64,000 nucleotides of DNA from Selaginella moellendorffii (taxonomy: Eukaryota > Streptophyta > Lycopodiopsida > Selaginellales > Selaginellaceae), in assembly GCF_000143415.4 (NCBI RefSeq), contig NW_003314294.1, forward strand, positions 625,453 to 689,452, written 5' to 3'. The translations under genes were made by a program, and so were the position numbers. The notes under the pieces were generated by a model. The model worked only from the letters and a program-made list of their open reading frames with translations, ran no database searches and was not told the origin of the DNA. Within the stretch, counting starts at the first letter, position 1. The number at the start of each line of letters is the position of its first letter. Below, piece after piece: positions 48,606 through 59,902 of this stretch.

Positions 48606-49268
48606 AACACGTGGCAGAGTCTGAGATGGAGTCCGAGATGGACCCGAGAAGGACCCAAGATGGAGTCCAAGATGGACCCGAGATGGTGTCCAAGATGGAG
48701 TCTGAGATGGACCCGAGATGGAGTCCGAGATAGACCGAGATGGAGACCGAGATGGACTCGAGATGGAGTCTGAGATGGACCCAAGATGGAGTCCGAGATG
48801 GACCGAGATGGACCCAAGATGGAGTCCGAGATGGACCGAGATGGACCCGAGATGGAATCTGAGATGGAGTCCGAGAAGGACCCGAGATGGGGTCCAAGAT
48901 GGAGTCTGAGAAGGACCCGAGATGGAGTCCGAGGTCGAGACCAAGACCGAGACCGAGACTAGGACCCAGACAGAGACCGAGACCAAGACCGAGACCGAGA
49001 CCGGGGCCGAGGCCGAGTCCGAGACCGAGACTGGGGCCGAGGCCGAGTCCAAGACCGAGACCGGGGCTGAGGCCAAGGCCGAGTTCGAGACCGAGACTGA
49101 GACCGAGACCGAGACCGGGGCCAAGGCCGAGGCCGAGTTTGAGACCGAGACTGAGACCGAGACCGAGACTGGGGCTGAGGCCGAGTCCGAGCCCGGGCCC
49201 GAGTTAGAGTCCGAGCCCGAGCCCGAGCCTGAGCCCGAGCCCGAGTTTGAGTCCGAGTCTGAGTCCGA
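48606..49268. repeat. expanded GAGTCC/GAGACC/GAGATGGACC array
   Basis: The first half has about 19-33-bp units of GAGATGGACCCGAGATGGAGTCC. The second half has GAGACC, GGGGCC and GAGTCC hexamers. It is roughly twice the length of the 5' LTR counterpart. Frames of 100-270 codons over it are artefacts. Confidence 0.9.
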
Positions 49269-49852
49269 TGTAAGCAACCAAAGAGAACGACTCGAGAGAC
49301 AATCCATAGGGGTTCAAATATAGAGGGAAAGGGCCCATGAATAAGAGTGCACCCCCTTTTCCAATCGGTTAAGGGTCTTGGGATATTTGGGTTAAGCGTC
49401 CTTGGGTTTAGGCTGGGTGACCTCCCGGGAAGTCCAAACTCAGGAGATTACATTTGGTATCAGAGGGGTCTCGGGTCTGACTCTGTTGGTTGGCTAGGGG
49501 AATTGCACCACATGTTGATTGACATCTGGCTGGTCCAGTTTGCTCCCGCTGGGCTCGACCTGAGGGGTAGGGTGTCAAGAGAGCGGGGCTCTCGGGAGAG
49601 TTGGGGCTCTCAGCTTCCATTCACGAGGGCGTGAACTTGCAGGGAAGCGTGGTAGATTGTAAGCAACCAAAGAGAACGACTCGAGAGACGATCCATAGGG
49701 GTTCAAATATAGAGGGAAAGGGCCCATGAATAAGAGTGCACCCCGTTTTCCAATCGGTTAAGGGTCTTGGGATATTTGGGGTTAAGCGTCCTTAGGTTTG
49801 AATAGTACTGGGCTGGGTAACCTCCCGGGAAGTCCAAACTCAGGAGCTTACA
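49269..49852 (+). mobile_element. Cassandra-type TRIM (copy 5)
   Basis: The left LTR 49269-49452 is 184 bp and the right LTR 49658-49852 is 195 bp. The primer site TTTGGTATCAGAG is at 49453-49465. The left LTR lacks the intermediate element (AATAGTACTG) of the 5S-like block. The right LTR keeps it. Flanks TCCGA and CCCGG are a poor match, but the surrounding array makes the target duplication hard to read. Confidence 0.88.
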
Positions 49853-50886
49853 CCCGGGTCCAAGTCCGAGTCCGAGTCCGAGTCTAAATCCGAGTGAAAG
49901 CCCAAAGCATTCGTCTCCTAGACCCTAGGGGGTTTGGTGAGCTCCAAAAGTATAGTAAGGGGGAGGACTGCAGTCAAGCCAATTTGGCCAGGAAAGGCTA
50001 GTTTGGCGTAGGAAGGCCATACCCAATGTTGGGTGATGAGCTGCCCACTGGGAAGTCCAAGACTAGAGTGAACACGAACTGACAAGAGGGGTAGCTTGGT
50101 GAAGTGTTCAAGAGCCGGTTCTAGTTCCCCTAGGAGATCGACTGGCCGATGCTCCCAGTCCAAGTGTGGGTGGCACTACCTACTTGGATACCAAGCGTGG
50201 CTCAACGGAACCTCGCTCTAAGCCCATGGCTAGAGCACCCAAAGGTGGAAGGCAGGGAGAGTACCTAGGAGGCTCGCGTAAGGCCATGGTGTTCTGAAAT
50301 GTTGCCCCAAAGTCCCAGACTGTGAAAAGGAAGAGGAGCCGTCCTCTAGTGTAGAGACCAAGGATACAGTCATGTGAGGAGGAAGTCCTAGAGGACCGAG
50401 GGACTTAGTGGTCAGGCTTGTGGGCCTTGATCCAGTGGCAGTGTTGGCAAACACGGCCATGGACAAAAAGGGACTTTATGGGGACTGGAAAAGGGATATT
50501 GGGGAAAATTATTCCCCATGTCTGTGGGCATCCTAAGGATGCTAAGGAGTAGATCTGGGATGATCACTCATGGATGGATGGCCCAGTCTTTGGGAGACAG
50601 GACTGTGGTGTAGGTGGTGTCAGACCACCGTGTGACCAAGGTGAATGGGCATGGCCTTAGCGTAACGGGCTGATATGTCGGTGGTACCTTGGGGTGTCAG
50701 TCATGGGATCGGACACGTGGAACACTTAGACCAAGTGCAATGGTTGAGTGGCATGGATGCCATTCTTGGGGCTAGCAAGTCCCTAAGTCCAAAATAGGAC
50801 TTACGGAGGTTGTGAGTGAAACTCCTTCAAGTGGTCGGAGGTGTGATTAAGTGACTAAAGTAGAATGGAAAATTTAGTCATTTACA

Positions 50887-53800
50887 TTCTAACAAATGGA
50901 ACAATGAGCATGAAACTCAAGGAACCAAAAGCTCAAAGAAGCCTATAGCCAAGTCATGCCTAGTAATGATCACAAGTCTCGCATGAACTAACTTCAATGC
51001 TAAAGAAGAAAATCATGGTAAAACCTACAATATCCTCCTCAACACATCCATAAGTTAAATTTTATAATGTCAAAGCTAATGAAGAGCATGTTTGCATCAA
51101 TTCAAAAGCTAAGCATAATGAAATTATGCTCAACAGGTGATCACTAAACTGATCCTCCATGAATCCATCTATAGCAAGACATAACTCACTTCATAACAAG
51201 CCCAAGAGAAATCATCAATAATTGATATATCCTTAATTCAAATTCAATAAAGATTCTATCACTTCAATATCAATCACTAACTCTTTCATTTATAAGGATA
51301 ATATAGTCCATGAATGAATCACTTTTCAAGGAAAAGCCAAAGCTCAACCCTCTACTAAATAATTTTGTTTAGAACACCACTAACTCAAACTTGGCACTCA
51401 GTTTGTTTGAATGTCAACACAGTTGCTAACTAGCAAATGCATGAATGCCAATAACACAAAGCCATAGCTAAATCATCAACACTATCTTCATCAAGACTAA
51501 TGGAAATTCAATGTCAATCCTAAGGAAAAACATTTCATTTCACTTGAATCTCAACATCAATAATGTCAACGACAAGACATCACTTCAATGCCATCAGGAC
51601 CAAAACAAAGCTAAAAGAAAGCAAGAGTGAATCACCACTCAAAGCTCTTTAGCAACTAAGTTAACCAAAATTGGAGATACTATACTTAGTATCTGAGACT
51701 AATTCTTCAACAATACTAAGTTACAGATAACACATCATCAAGGAGTGATTCACCATATCCAAGATTTAATGAAATCTAACACCATGAACTAAACGCAACC
51801 AAATGATATCAATAAAGGTAGAATTGATATGCCAACATAGAAAACCCATGTAAGTCTAACGACACAATCCTCCGCAACACTATCCGATAAAGCAAGCCCA
51901 TCACTGTAAATCATCATCGAGCGAAGCAAGTGTCAAATAATCCTCGACAAAGTCTACAAGCAATTACTAGTTGCAAAGCAACCAACAATCACTTTTCAAC
52001 TTGCCTTCACAAGACCCAAACACCAACTCTTATCATCAAATTATATACTTGTCCAACATGAATGTGATATCCCAGGTATGAGATAAAAGTTCATAGACAA
52101 GCACAAACTAAATGACTACTCAATCCAACTCAACCGCGATAAGCTCACTAATGCATTTAGCCAACAACTTTGAGCATGCCTTGAAGAGGCTAACTATTCA
52201 TGATCAACACTCAGCCGAAACTAAAGTGAAGACCGCAAGATGGACTCATATCGGTACACAACCTCCTCTTAGACAAAGCTATAGTACGGGTAACAACATT
52301 TCAATTGCAAATAACTAAGTTGGACATCACTATCATCAACCAAGGTGCAGGGCCACCAAGACTAAGTCAAGATTAATGAGAGCTCACTACTCCCATAGAG
52401 TTTAACGAAATGCAAGGTGCAACCTACCACCAAACAAAACACTATAGAAGAAAGGTACAAGAGTCACCTTTCTAGAAAAGTGCAATGGCCACTTTTCTAC
52501 ACCAACTCCAGACTCTATCTAACTCAATTGCTTTAGCCTCAAAAGTTAGCATCTCTTTCAGGCTGCATCATACAAACTATCTACTAAGGTCTAATCTAAC
52601 CTATGTCAACTCTAACCCCATCACTAGTTTGTACTAGCTTACGAAAATAAAATGGTTTTCGAGCAAAATGATCAACAGATCAGCCATTGGAAAAACTTAA
52701 GAAAATTTGCGGAAAATTTTCCATCCTAGAAAAAGAATAACCCTTAGTCCAGAAATGCAAACTTTCAAGACTCAACCAACTTCCTCTTACTAGCAACTTC
52801 ACATAAGTTCACCTCAACATAAATTCTTATGACCCAATAGTATGCTTAAGCATCGAACATATTTGCCCATTTTTCCGACATCCGTAAAAATGCAAAATGA
52901 ACATCCAAGGCTTGATCACAAAGACCATATCTTCAAATATCCACATTGCACTAACACTCTTCTTCAATTACTTTCAAGATCTAATGTGAAGCCAAAACAT
53001 TAACAAAAAAAATGACATGGAAAATCAAGCTTTCAGGAAAATTCCTCATCACTCAAACAACAATGTCACTTCCACTAACACAAGTGCTAGTGATGTTAAT
53101 GCCCCAACTACACATTTTCTCCATCTAACAATTTGCTCCAAGTGCTAACGGATCAACTGATAAGCTATAGCAAATGAATGCTACAACCCTTTCCAACACC
53201 TAATGGGCAAACCCTCAAGGAATAAGGAACCAACTTAAGCTTAGCACAATGGATCACCATCAAGAATCTAGTCAAAGCTACTACAATGCTACTTTGTGCA
53301 AGTAGACTAACTTCACTATCAATCATTTTGGGTTAATCATCATTTACCCAAGTAACTCCGTAAACACATTACTCATTATCACATGGATATGATATATAAT
53401 CACAATGAATTGATCATCAATTGAGCAACACCACAAGCAACACTCATTCCATTAATTCAAAGATTTACGTGAATATCAAGTGTCAACTCGATTCAACAAA
53501 ATGCTACATAAATACTATATTCCATGGGTAGAGATTTACAACACTTAATACCATTAACTTTTATTCATGACACAGACAAGCTCATGCCACTCTTTTTCCG
53601 ACCAAACTCAAAACTAATTCAACACCAAGCTACTCAAAGAGTAATAGCAAGGTTCTCTAGAAAAGAATTGAGCATTGTAACCCAAGTCTTCCAATGGCAA
53701 GCCTAGACAAAATGGTTTAGCGCTTCACCGCTATCCATTCCATAACTCACCATTTGCAAGACCACCATAACCAACATGCATCAAGGTAGGAACTTTTGAT

Positions 53801-54456
53801 TGCATACATGAGCAATAAGTCACACCTCATTACAAATCATCTCTCCAAAAAGAGAAAATGATTTACATGTTTGATCCTTTGTCCCTGACAACTCTCTTTT
53901 CGGTCTCATCTTTGACCAAACTTCAAGCTTGCTTTCGCACTACCTTTAGTCCAATCCAAGAAAAGTTTATGAGAGAGCATGGCAATAACTACTTAAATCA
54001 ATAGACTAATCCCTACAATCTTGATTGATCCATTTGTAATCATGCCTAAGAAGGATCCACTAGTGCTGTGCTAAACAGCTACGGACCAGCCTATTTGCCA
54101 CTCATAACAAACCTAGGGAGGTTTGCTTTCACCCACGGTACATGGAACAACTCATGGAACCACCGGTAGGCTAATATTAATCTTGCCAACTCAAAGTGTA
54201 TCCTCGAGTTGCTAATGTGCCTCACTCATGAGCCCAAGCGTAAACTTGTGCAACCGGAACAACTCAGTCCACTCTATGGGCCCAAAAGCAAGCTCACATA
54301 ATATGGAACAAAAAGGTAACCAAATTTCATACCCAAGGAACGAATGCAAAGCCTTTGCACCCAAATGTGTACCCACTCAGATCATTGTTTTCATCTTTGC
54401 GTATACAATGAAACTAATTGCCCAATCTCATTAGATAGTACTCGCTGAGACTCATC
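50887..54456 (-). other. non-coding internal region of A2, 5' part
   Basis: Reverse complement of about 11185-15390 of A1, without the Cassandra found there. No frame longer than about 70 codons. Confidence 0.75.
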
Positions 54457-54469
54457 CTCTAATACCAAA
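54457..54469 (-). other. primer-binding site of A2
   Basis: CTCTAATACCAAA, the complement of TTTGGTATTAGAG. It is next to the 5' LTR and has one change from the A1 site. Confidence 0.8.
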
Positions 54470-55612
54470 TGTAATGCACGTGGTTTTGACCCTTTATCCT
54501 ATGGTGATTTACCATAGGATAACACCACGAAGAGGAACCTAAACCCTTCATGTGCCATGTGACAGATGCCATATGTCCAAATGAACGTGGTGTGGAACCC
54601 AAGGTTCAGAACCTTAGGCCACTGAACGAAGGAACGGTGCCAAACCCCCAAACATGGAGCCAAGGAGTGATGGAACCGAACCACGGAGCAACTCCCAAGC
54701 ATACAGCCCAAGGAGCGAAGGGACAAGAGCCCGGAGCGACTTAGAACAGTCCTAGAGCAATCAGCATCCCAATGCCAAGACCAGCACGCAAAATGGAGCC
54801 AAACGGAGTTTGGCACTATTTCAGCATACCAGTGGCCTAACGTAAGGATATGGGTATTCCCCCAGCTAGCATGGAATGGAACTTGGGTTTAAACCCAAGC
54901 TGGATGCAGAACAAGGACAAGCACACAAGCAGGAGCTAGACTATGCCTCAGGTTGGTTAGCCATGCCGGACCTACCCACTATCCCTACTATACATTTGGA
55001 ACCCCCCACATCCCCCCCCCCCCCCTCCTTCCCTTGAGGAACACATGCTTTGGGCTTTCACCCCAAGTCTCCTTTAGTATCAGGAGTTAGTCTCTAGGAC
55101 AAGCTCAAAACTTACTAAATATAAAATGGCGCTAAAATGCGAATTTAGACACGGGATGAACACCATTGTGTTCAAGCCAATCTCTACATTCCGTAAATAT
55201 GCCAAATGAATAGATCTAGACACTTTCCATAAATAGCATTTGGGACCGAAATGAGACTAACACAAAGGGCATGATAGCAAGGGTGTTTGGCAAACACAGT
55301 AAGCTATCATATAGCGAACATTGAGGGACCATGCTCAATATCGCGGGGGTTCCCAACACTAGCAAGTGCAAGTCAACAAATGAGTTTCTCTAACCAGGTC
55401 AAGTATGCTTGACTAAATAGACACTTAGGAATTCCTTCCTTATGCTCATCTAGTCAAGTGCACATGTGAAGACCAATTTCTCAACTAGCTTAGGCAAAGA
55501 CTAATAACAAGTCTAGCAATACCGACCTCCTGCCGTCGTGGCAGTAAGAAAAATGTGTCCGTAAGGACTGGCCGACAAGTAACTCTCGATACCCGAAGTC
55601 ATATTCGCGACA
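54470..55612 (-). repeat. 5' LTR of A2
   Basis: 1143 bp, starting TGTAATGCACGTGG and ending TATTCGCGACA, followed by target duplication TCCAC. A poly-C run (55012-55024) is longer than in the sister LTR. Confidence 0.9.
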
Positions 55613-55617
55613 TCCAC

Positions 55618-57042
55618 ATTCCCAAATGAATAATAAGGACCAAAAGTGTAATATAGAAATTATGGTAGTGAAATGAAATTAATATTCTCACATTCCTTTG
55701 CATTACAACTCTTATTCATAAAAAAAAATCTTTTGAATGAAGGAATAGTATGTATAATTGTAAAAGTAGTCAAAACATTAAATAGTCAAATCAAAATATG
55801 ACAACTGTAATAGTAGTTATAATAAAATAATATAACTTTACAAAAGATAGGTTCTTGTGAACTTACAACTCAATCTTATAGAAACTTTTAACTCAGATAT
55901 TTATATATTTCAATATTTTAAAGTTTGCTATTTTTGGTTTGGTTAAGCAAACCTGTAGGAGGACTGGGATGGTAATGAATATACTTAGAATATGCTTGGA
56001 TATTCTTGGATATTCTATCATCCAATGGTGGTTGTTCATTTAGATTAATTTCATATTTATAATTTATAAACTTTTCTAACCACTTTGTATCATCATGAGC
56101 ATACGTGGTTTTTGGAGCATGAGCCAAAGAAATTGTGTAATGTATAGTGCATTGGTTGGGCTCTATGTCCATAATGGCAATTGCAAGGGAGCTCTCAAAG
56201 TTCCACTGCCAAGGTCCTCAATCTAGGATCTGCCATAAAGCAGAGAATCTGGAGCCAAGACTGGATGGACGAAGCAGCCAGAGATCCACATGAAGGGAAG
56301 AATGAAAAATAGGAGGAGCGCTCATAAAGGCCTCCCAGCCTCAATTGTGACAAGCATGAAGCATTGAAACCAGCTCAGGGATTTGAGTAGTGCCCCCTCG
56401 AGATCAATCATGATGCTATCGTTGTTCCTGGCCGCTGCATTGTCCACTGGCTCCAATGGATTGCTCTTGCCTCATATTTGGACTAGTGAATCGATTGAGA
56501 ATTGGCTCTCCCTGGAGGTTTGAGCTGAGAGCCACGATCCAGGATCAGAAACCCACTGATTGATTGCCCAGAATCAATCCATCAACCTGGAACGCATCTA
56601 TGGATGGAGCTTAGATCTTCCTCTGTATGGCTCCCTATTATGTGAGTGGGCAGTGGGTTGAAAACAAAGATCAATGGAGGACAATCTTTCTATTCCTATT
56701 CATTCCTCTTTTCTAAAGTGACCGATGGAGAGATTGTAACAGCTGAGGAGTAAAGTCAGGCTGCTTCTAGCTTCAGCTTGGTCGATGATGGGAAGTATCT
56801 GGCAAGGATGTTTACAAATGAGAAGAGTCAATGCATGAAAAGGTTGAAAAGGTTCGGAAGGTTTGAATTGGTTTATTGTCTACCGTAACCCTAAGTTTGG
56901 CAAGTTGACGGATTTAAATTTTTAGCTCAAAGTTTTATCTTATTTTGTTTTCAATCCTTCAAAGTGAAGTCTAGTTTATTTTTGGATCTTTTTACTAGTA
57001 TAAATTAACTAGAGGTAATTCTGTTTAATCAATCACATAGAT
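55618..57042. other. AT-rich DNA, one small open frame
   Basis: A minus-strand ATG frame at 55918-56172 (84 codons, with HDDTKWLEKFINYKYEINLN) looks protein-like but is unrecognised; it could be an exon. 56200-56850 is more GC-rich, without a recognised feature. Confidence 0.35.
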
Positions 57043-58529
57043 ATGTCAGATTTGGATTGTGCTATGGATATTGTTCACTAGTCACCCGCTGAGGATTTGT
57101 CTACAGAATCAAATTCTTATGAAGGTTTGGTTTTTCTCTTTTCTTGATTTATTTCTCTTTGGTTTTGTAGTTTCACAAGCAAAGAGGACAAAGTTGACCA
57201 TCCTACACTTGTCTTTGAAAAAGCAAATTCAACCAAAATTCTTGAGCTGAAGTTTTTATCTACGTATGGTTTTAAAATCGTTTTTTTTTCTGTAGTTTTG
57301 ATTTGCTTTTTGCCTAGGTATGGAACTTATAAAGTTCATCTTGCAAAGAACACTCTGCAAAGTGCAAAATACTTAACTTATATAATGGATTGTACAGATA
57401 TGCATGGCTTGCAAACTTTAACTGTATATGGCAATTCATCCATGTGTGCACGATTATATAATAAATTTATGGTTGGTAAATGTTTCTCACTTACAAGGTT
57501 TGTAATTTTTTTTAAAAAAATTAACAAGATTATAATTCTCTCACTGCAGATGGGTTGAACGACAGAAAAACCCAGTTTACCACCATAGAACTTCAGAAAA
57601 AGTTCTTTATATTACAGATTCTTCTATCATTCAAATTATAGATGATTTTGATGTTAAATTAAGATTACAGTCAACTAGAGGAGCTTCTATATCATCTTTA
57701 ATGGCTACTAGAGTTTATCCACAAGCTATACATGTTGTTGTAATCAACACTGGTGTTTTTCCTAAAATAAAGATTGCTTCTTCTGATAATCCTTTGGACG
57801 TAACTATGGTAATGTTTTTTCCTATTTAAGTTTTTATTTCTAAGATATTTTCACAGCTCTATATGCATCTGGAGCATGAAGAGCAATATCATCATATTGT
57901 AGCAGATTTATATGCTGGATATATGCCAAAGTTTTTATTTTTTAATATTATGAAAAGCATGAGTGTATTAGGTGATTTGGAAGTACTTTATTTTTGCCAC
58001 TAGTTGATTCAAATGAAATTCAGAGGCTCAATGAAGTTTATAAAACACACCGTGGTCTCACTTCTAAAGACAAGGTAATGTAAATTGTTTACATCTACTT
58101 CAACTCTAACTTCCAATTATACAGATTAGTGGATATTTCATTCCTAACAACCAACAGAGCTTCACTCAAGCTGAAAGTCTTTGCTCATTTTGCTCTTTCA
58201 CAATGTTAGAGCAGAGAGAAGATGGTTTTGTTGTTTGTGCAAAGTGTAAAGGGTGTTCCATCCCTCGTAAATCAGCTACAATAACTGGTTCTATTATATC
58301 AAATGACATGATGGAATATAGAGTTATAGTGCATGATAAAATGGTGGATAAAATTTATAATTTGGATGAAGGGTCTATGGTCAAGTTTGTTATGGAGTCC
58401 CCAGAAAAGATTGATGTTTATCTATCTTCAAAACCAATAGGATTCTTTCTATTAAATGAGGCAAATATTATTGTCCATTTTGAGACACCAAACAATTCAG
58501 CCATGGAAATTGCCAACAACCAGAAATAG
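57043..58529 (+). pseudogene. RPA1-like single-strand DNA-binding protein (OB fold, zinc finger)
   Basis: Exons read about 57043-57124, 57171-57250, 57318-57497, 57550-57808, 57857-58074 and 58125-58529. Three introns are well defined (52, 48 and 50 nt, GT-AG); a 46-nt intron at 57125-57170 is likely. Exons 3-4 resemble an RPA OB fold (HGLQTLTVYGNSS, YNKFMVGKCFSLTR, EKVLYITDSSIIQII). The last exon has a CSFC...CAKC zinc-finger pattern, as in the RPA1 C-terminal domain, followed by VHDKMVDKIYNLDEGSMVKF. A TAG at 57079 and a frameshift near 57990 suggest decay. RPA-like genes are common companions of plant Helitrons, and a Helitron Rep lies downstream on the same strand. Confidence 0.6.
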
Positions 58530-58651
58530 ATACAATAGTCTCTTGTCTATTTTTCAATTTCTTTCTCTATAATATAAATATCTATTCGTGAAATCTTGCA
58601 GTGCTTCTCTTAACAATTTTTAGATTTCAAAACACACAAACTAGAAATCCC

Positions 58652-58750
58652 ATGGCAACAAGCCACAAGATTGCTGTTGATTGCATTGCACAATCAATTA
58701 GAGAATTAATATGTGAGAAACACAAGTTGCCTCTAAAAGCCCCTCTCAGG
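58652..58750 (+). pseudogene. unrecognised small exon-like frame
   Basis: An ATG frame of 33 codons (MATSHKIAVDCIAQSIRELI...) ends at a plausible donor GTAATC. The product is unknown and no convincing next exon is seen. Confidence 0.25.
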
Positions 58751-59316
58751 TAATCTACCATGTTAACATTGTATGCCTAACACCGGAATCCAAGAAAATG
58801 ATCATTGTGCATCCGGCTAGGGAATTCCTTAAGGGCTTCAGAGAAGCTGGGTGAAGAATGTGGTGTATTGCTTTCTATACTAGATGCTAAACCCCATCTT
58901 GTAGTAAATGTGCAAGAAAATGAACGTGAAAGAGCTTGAGCCATAAGCAATTCTAAATTTCAACTTTGTTGTTGATTTGTTTGACCTAGATGCTTGAAGC
59001 CGTGTACGACATTGATATGGTCACTAAAAGTCTTTGTATCTTTGACATCTCTTTGTCACAGAGCTTGCAGATCACTAAACTAAGGCTCTTGCTTCTAAAT
59101 GACCGTGCTCTTACTGGATAACTTACAAAAGAAAAACAAAACAGCTTAGAAGAAAGTTAAATGGGAAGGCAAACATACATCAAAGGTTCGCTTTGGTTCT
59201 TGGCCCTGGATGGGTTCTTGTCAGCGATTCTTTGCTGTCTGATCGCTTTGCTCAGAACAGTGAGTGTTTCCTTCCTCCTTTTGTTTCTGTTTTGTGTCTC
59301 TTACCAGATCATGTAG

Positions 59317-59902
59317 ATGGATCTTTCAAGTGAAAAGTTTGGTGAACGAGCTCAACCCGTTTACAAGGCCCTCTCGAATGATATAGTCAAAAATTTTCAA
59401 CCACAGTCATCACCAAGCTACGGCAAACTCAGCCACCAAGAGCTGGAGCTGCTGCTCTGCAGCATCAAGTCCGAACCGTTTATCGAGGACTTGCTTGTGC
59501 CTTGCCTTGTTCCAGACGTCCTAACACACCGCAAGAAAGTTGAAGACGCAGTCGTGCATGCTCGGCTCATGTTGCTAGAAGCAGACGCGAATATTTTCTA
59601 TGGCTCCTCCTTCAACTGTAAGTATGGTGCGCTTTGGTTTATCATTATCTTCTGTGTATATTACAGATGCTAAACTCAAAGCAGCAGCAAAGGCTTCAGT
59701 GACTGAGAAACAAAAGCTCCATGACAGCAGCCAGCTACTCTGGTATAGCTACTCAGTTTTCTGCTTGTATTTTTACCTTCTTCGTCTTGCTTTCCTTGCT
59801 TACAGGTACATGCTTCGCAAGAGCTGCGCGTGCTTCGCATCATTCCTAATGGAATGTGTACGAGTATGTTTACTATGCCAGTCGCTCATCTCCTGGATCT
59901 GA
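59317..59902 (+). pseudogene. unrecognised multi-exon gene fragment
   Basis: The first exon 59317-59619 (ATG, 101 codons with KLSHQELELLLCSIKS and HARLMLLEADANIFYG) ends at a good donor. A 49-nt intron (GTAAGTATG...ATATTACAG) joins NYAKLKAAAKASVTEKQK. A second intron of about 63 nt is likely before 59809. After that two frames are protein-like and no single reading is convincing. The stretch is more GC-rich than its surroundings. It may be a host gene piece captured by the Helitron. I do not recognise the family. Confidence 0.35.

Larger units (their letters stand above)
42830..50886 (+). mobile_element. family B LTR retrotransposon (copy B2), non-coding
   Basis: The 5' LTR is about 42830-44336 and the 3' LTR 48431-50886 (longer because a Cassandra and array growth lie inside). 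Both end TTTACA. A degraded primer site (TTAGTATCGGAAC) follows the 5' LTR and a purine-rich GGAGCTGAAAGGG precedes the 3' LTR. It is inserted in A2: the flanks join at the A1 site near 15395 (AACAACTTCTAAC). A clean target duplication is not visible. The 4.1-kb internal region has no long frame, so it is inferred to be non-autonomous. Confidence 0.75.
48431..50886 (+). repeat. 3' LTR of B2 (with Cassandra inside)
   Basis: It aligns with 42830-44336. The array is expanded (about 48606-49268) and is followed by a Cassandra at 49269-49852. Array remnants continue to about 49890. It ends TTTACA. Confidence 0.75.
27207..55612 (-). mobile_element. family A retrotransposon (copy A2), 28.4 kb through nested insertions
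   Basis: Paired LTRs are at 27207-28343 and 54470-55612. The target duplication TCCAC is exact (27202-27206 and 55613-55617). The purine tract complement (CTCTCCCCTCCTAGG, 28344-28358) and the primer-site complement (CTCTAATACCAAA, 54457-54469) fix the orientation as minus. Own sequence is 27207-28743, 41641-42520, 42725-42829 and 50887-55612, collinear with the reverse complement of A1. Insertions are a 12.9-kb DNA transposon, a Cassandra solo LTR and a family B element. No open frame belongs to A2 itself. Confidence 0.9.

Noticed and set aside
48483-49323. Frames of up to 274 codons around the second array
   Set aside because: Same array artefact as in the 5' LTR; unequal lengths follow array length.
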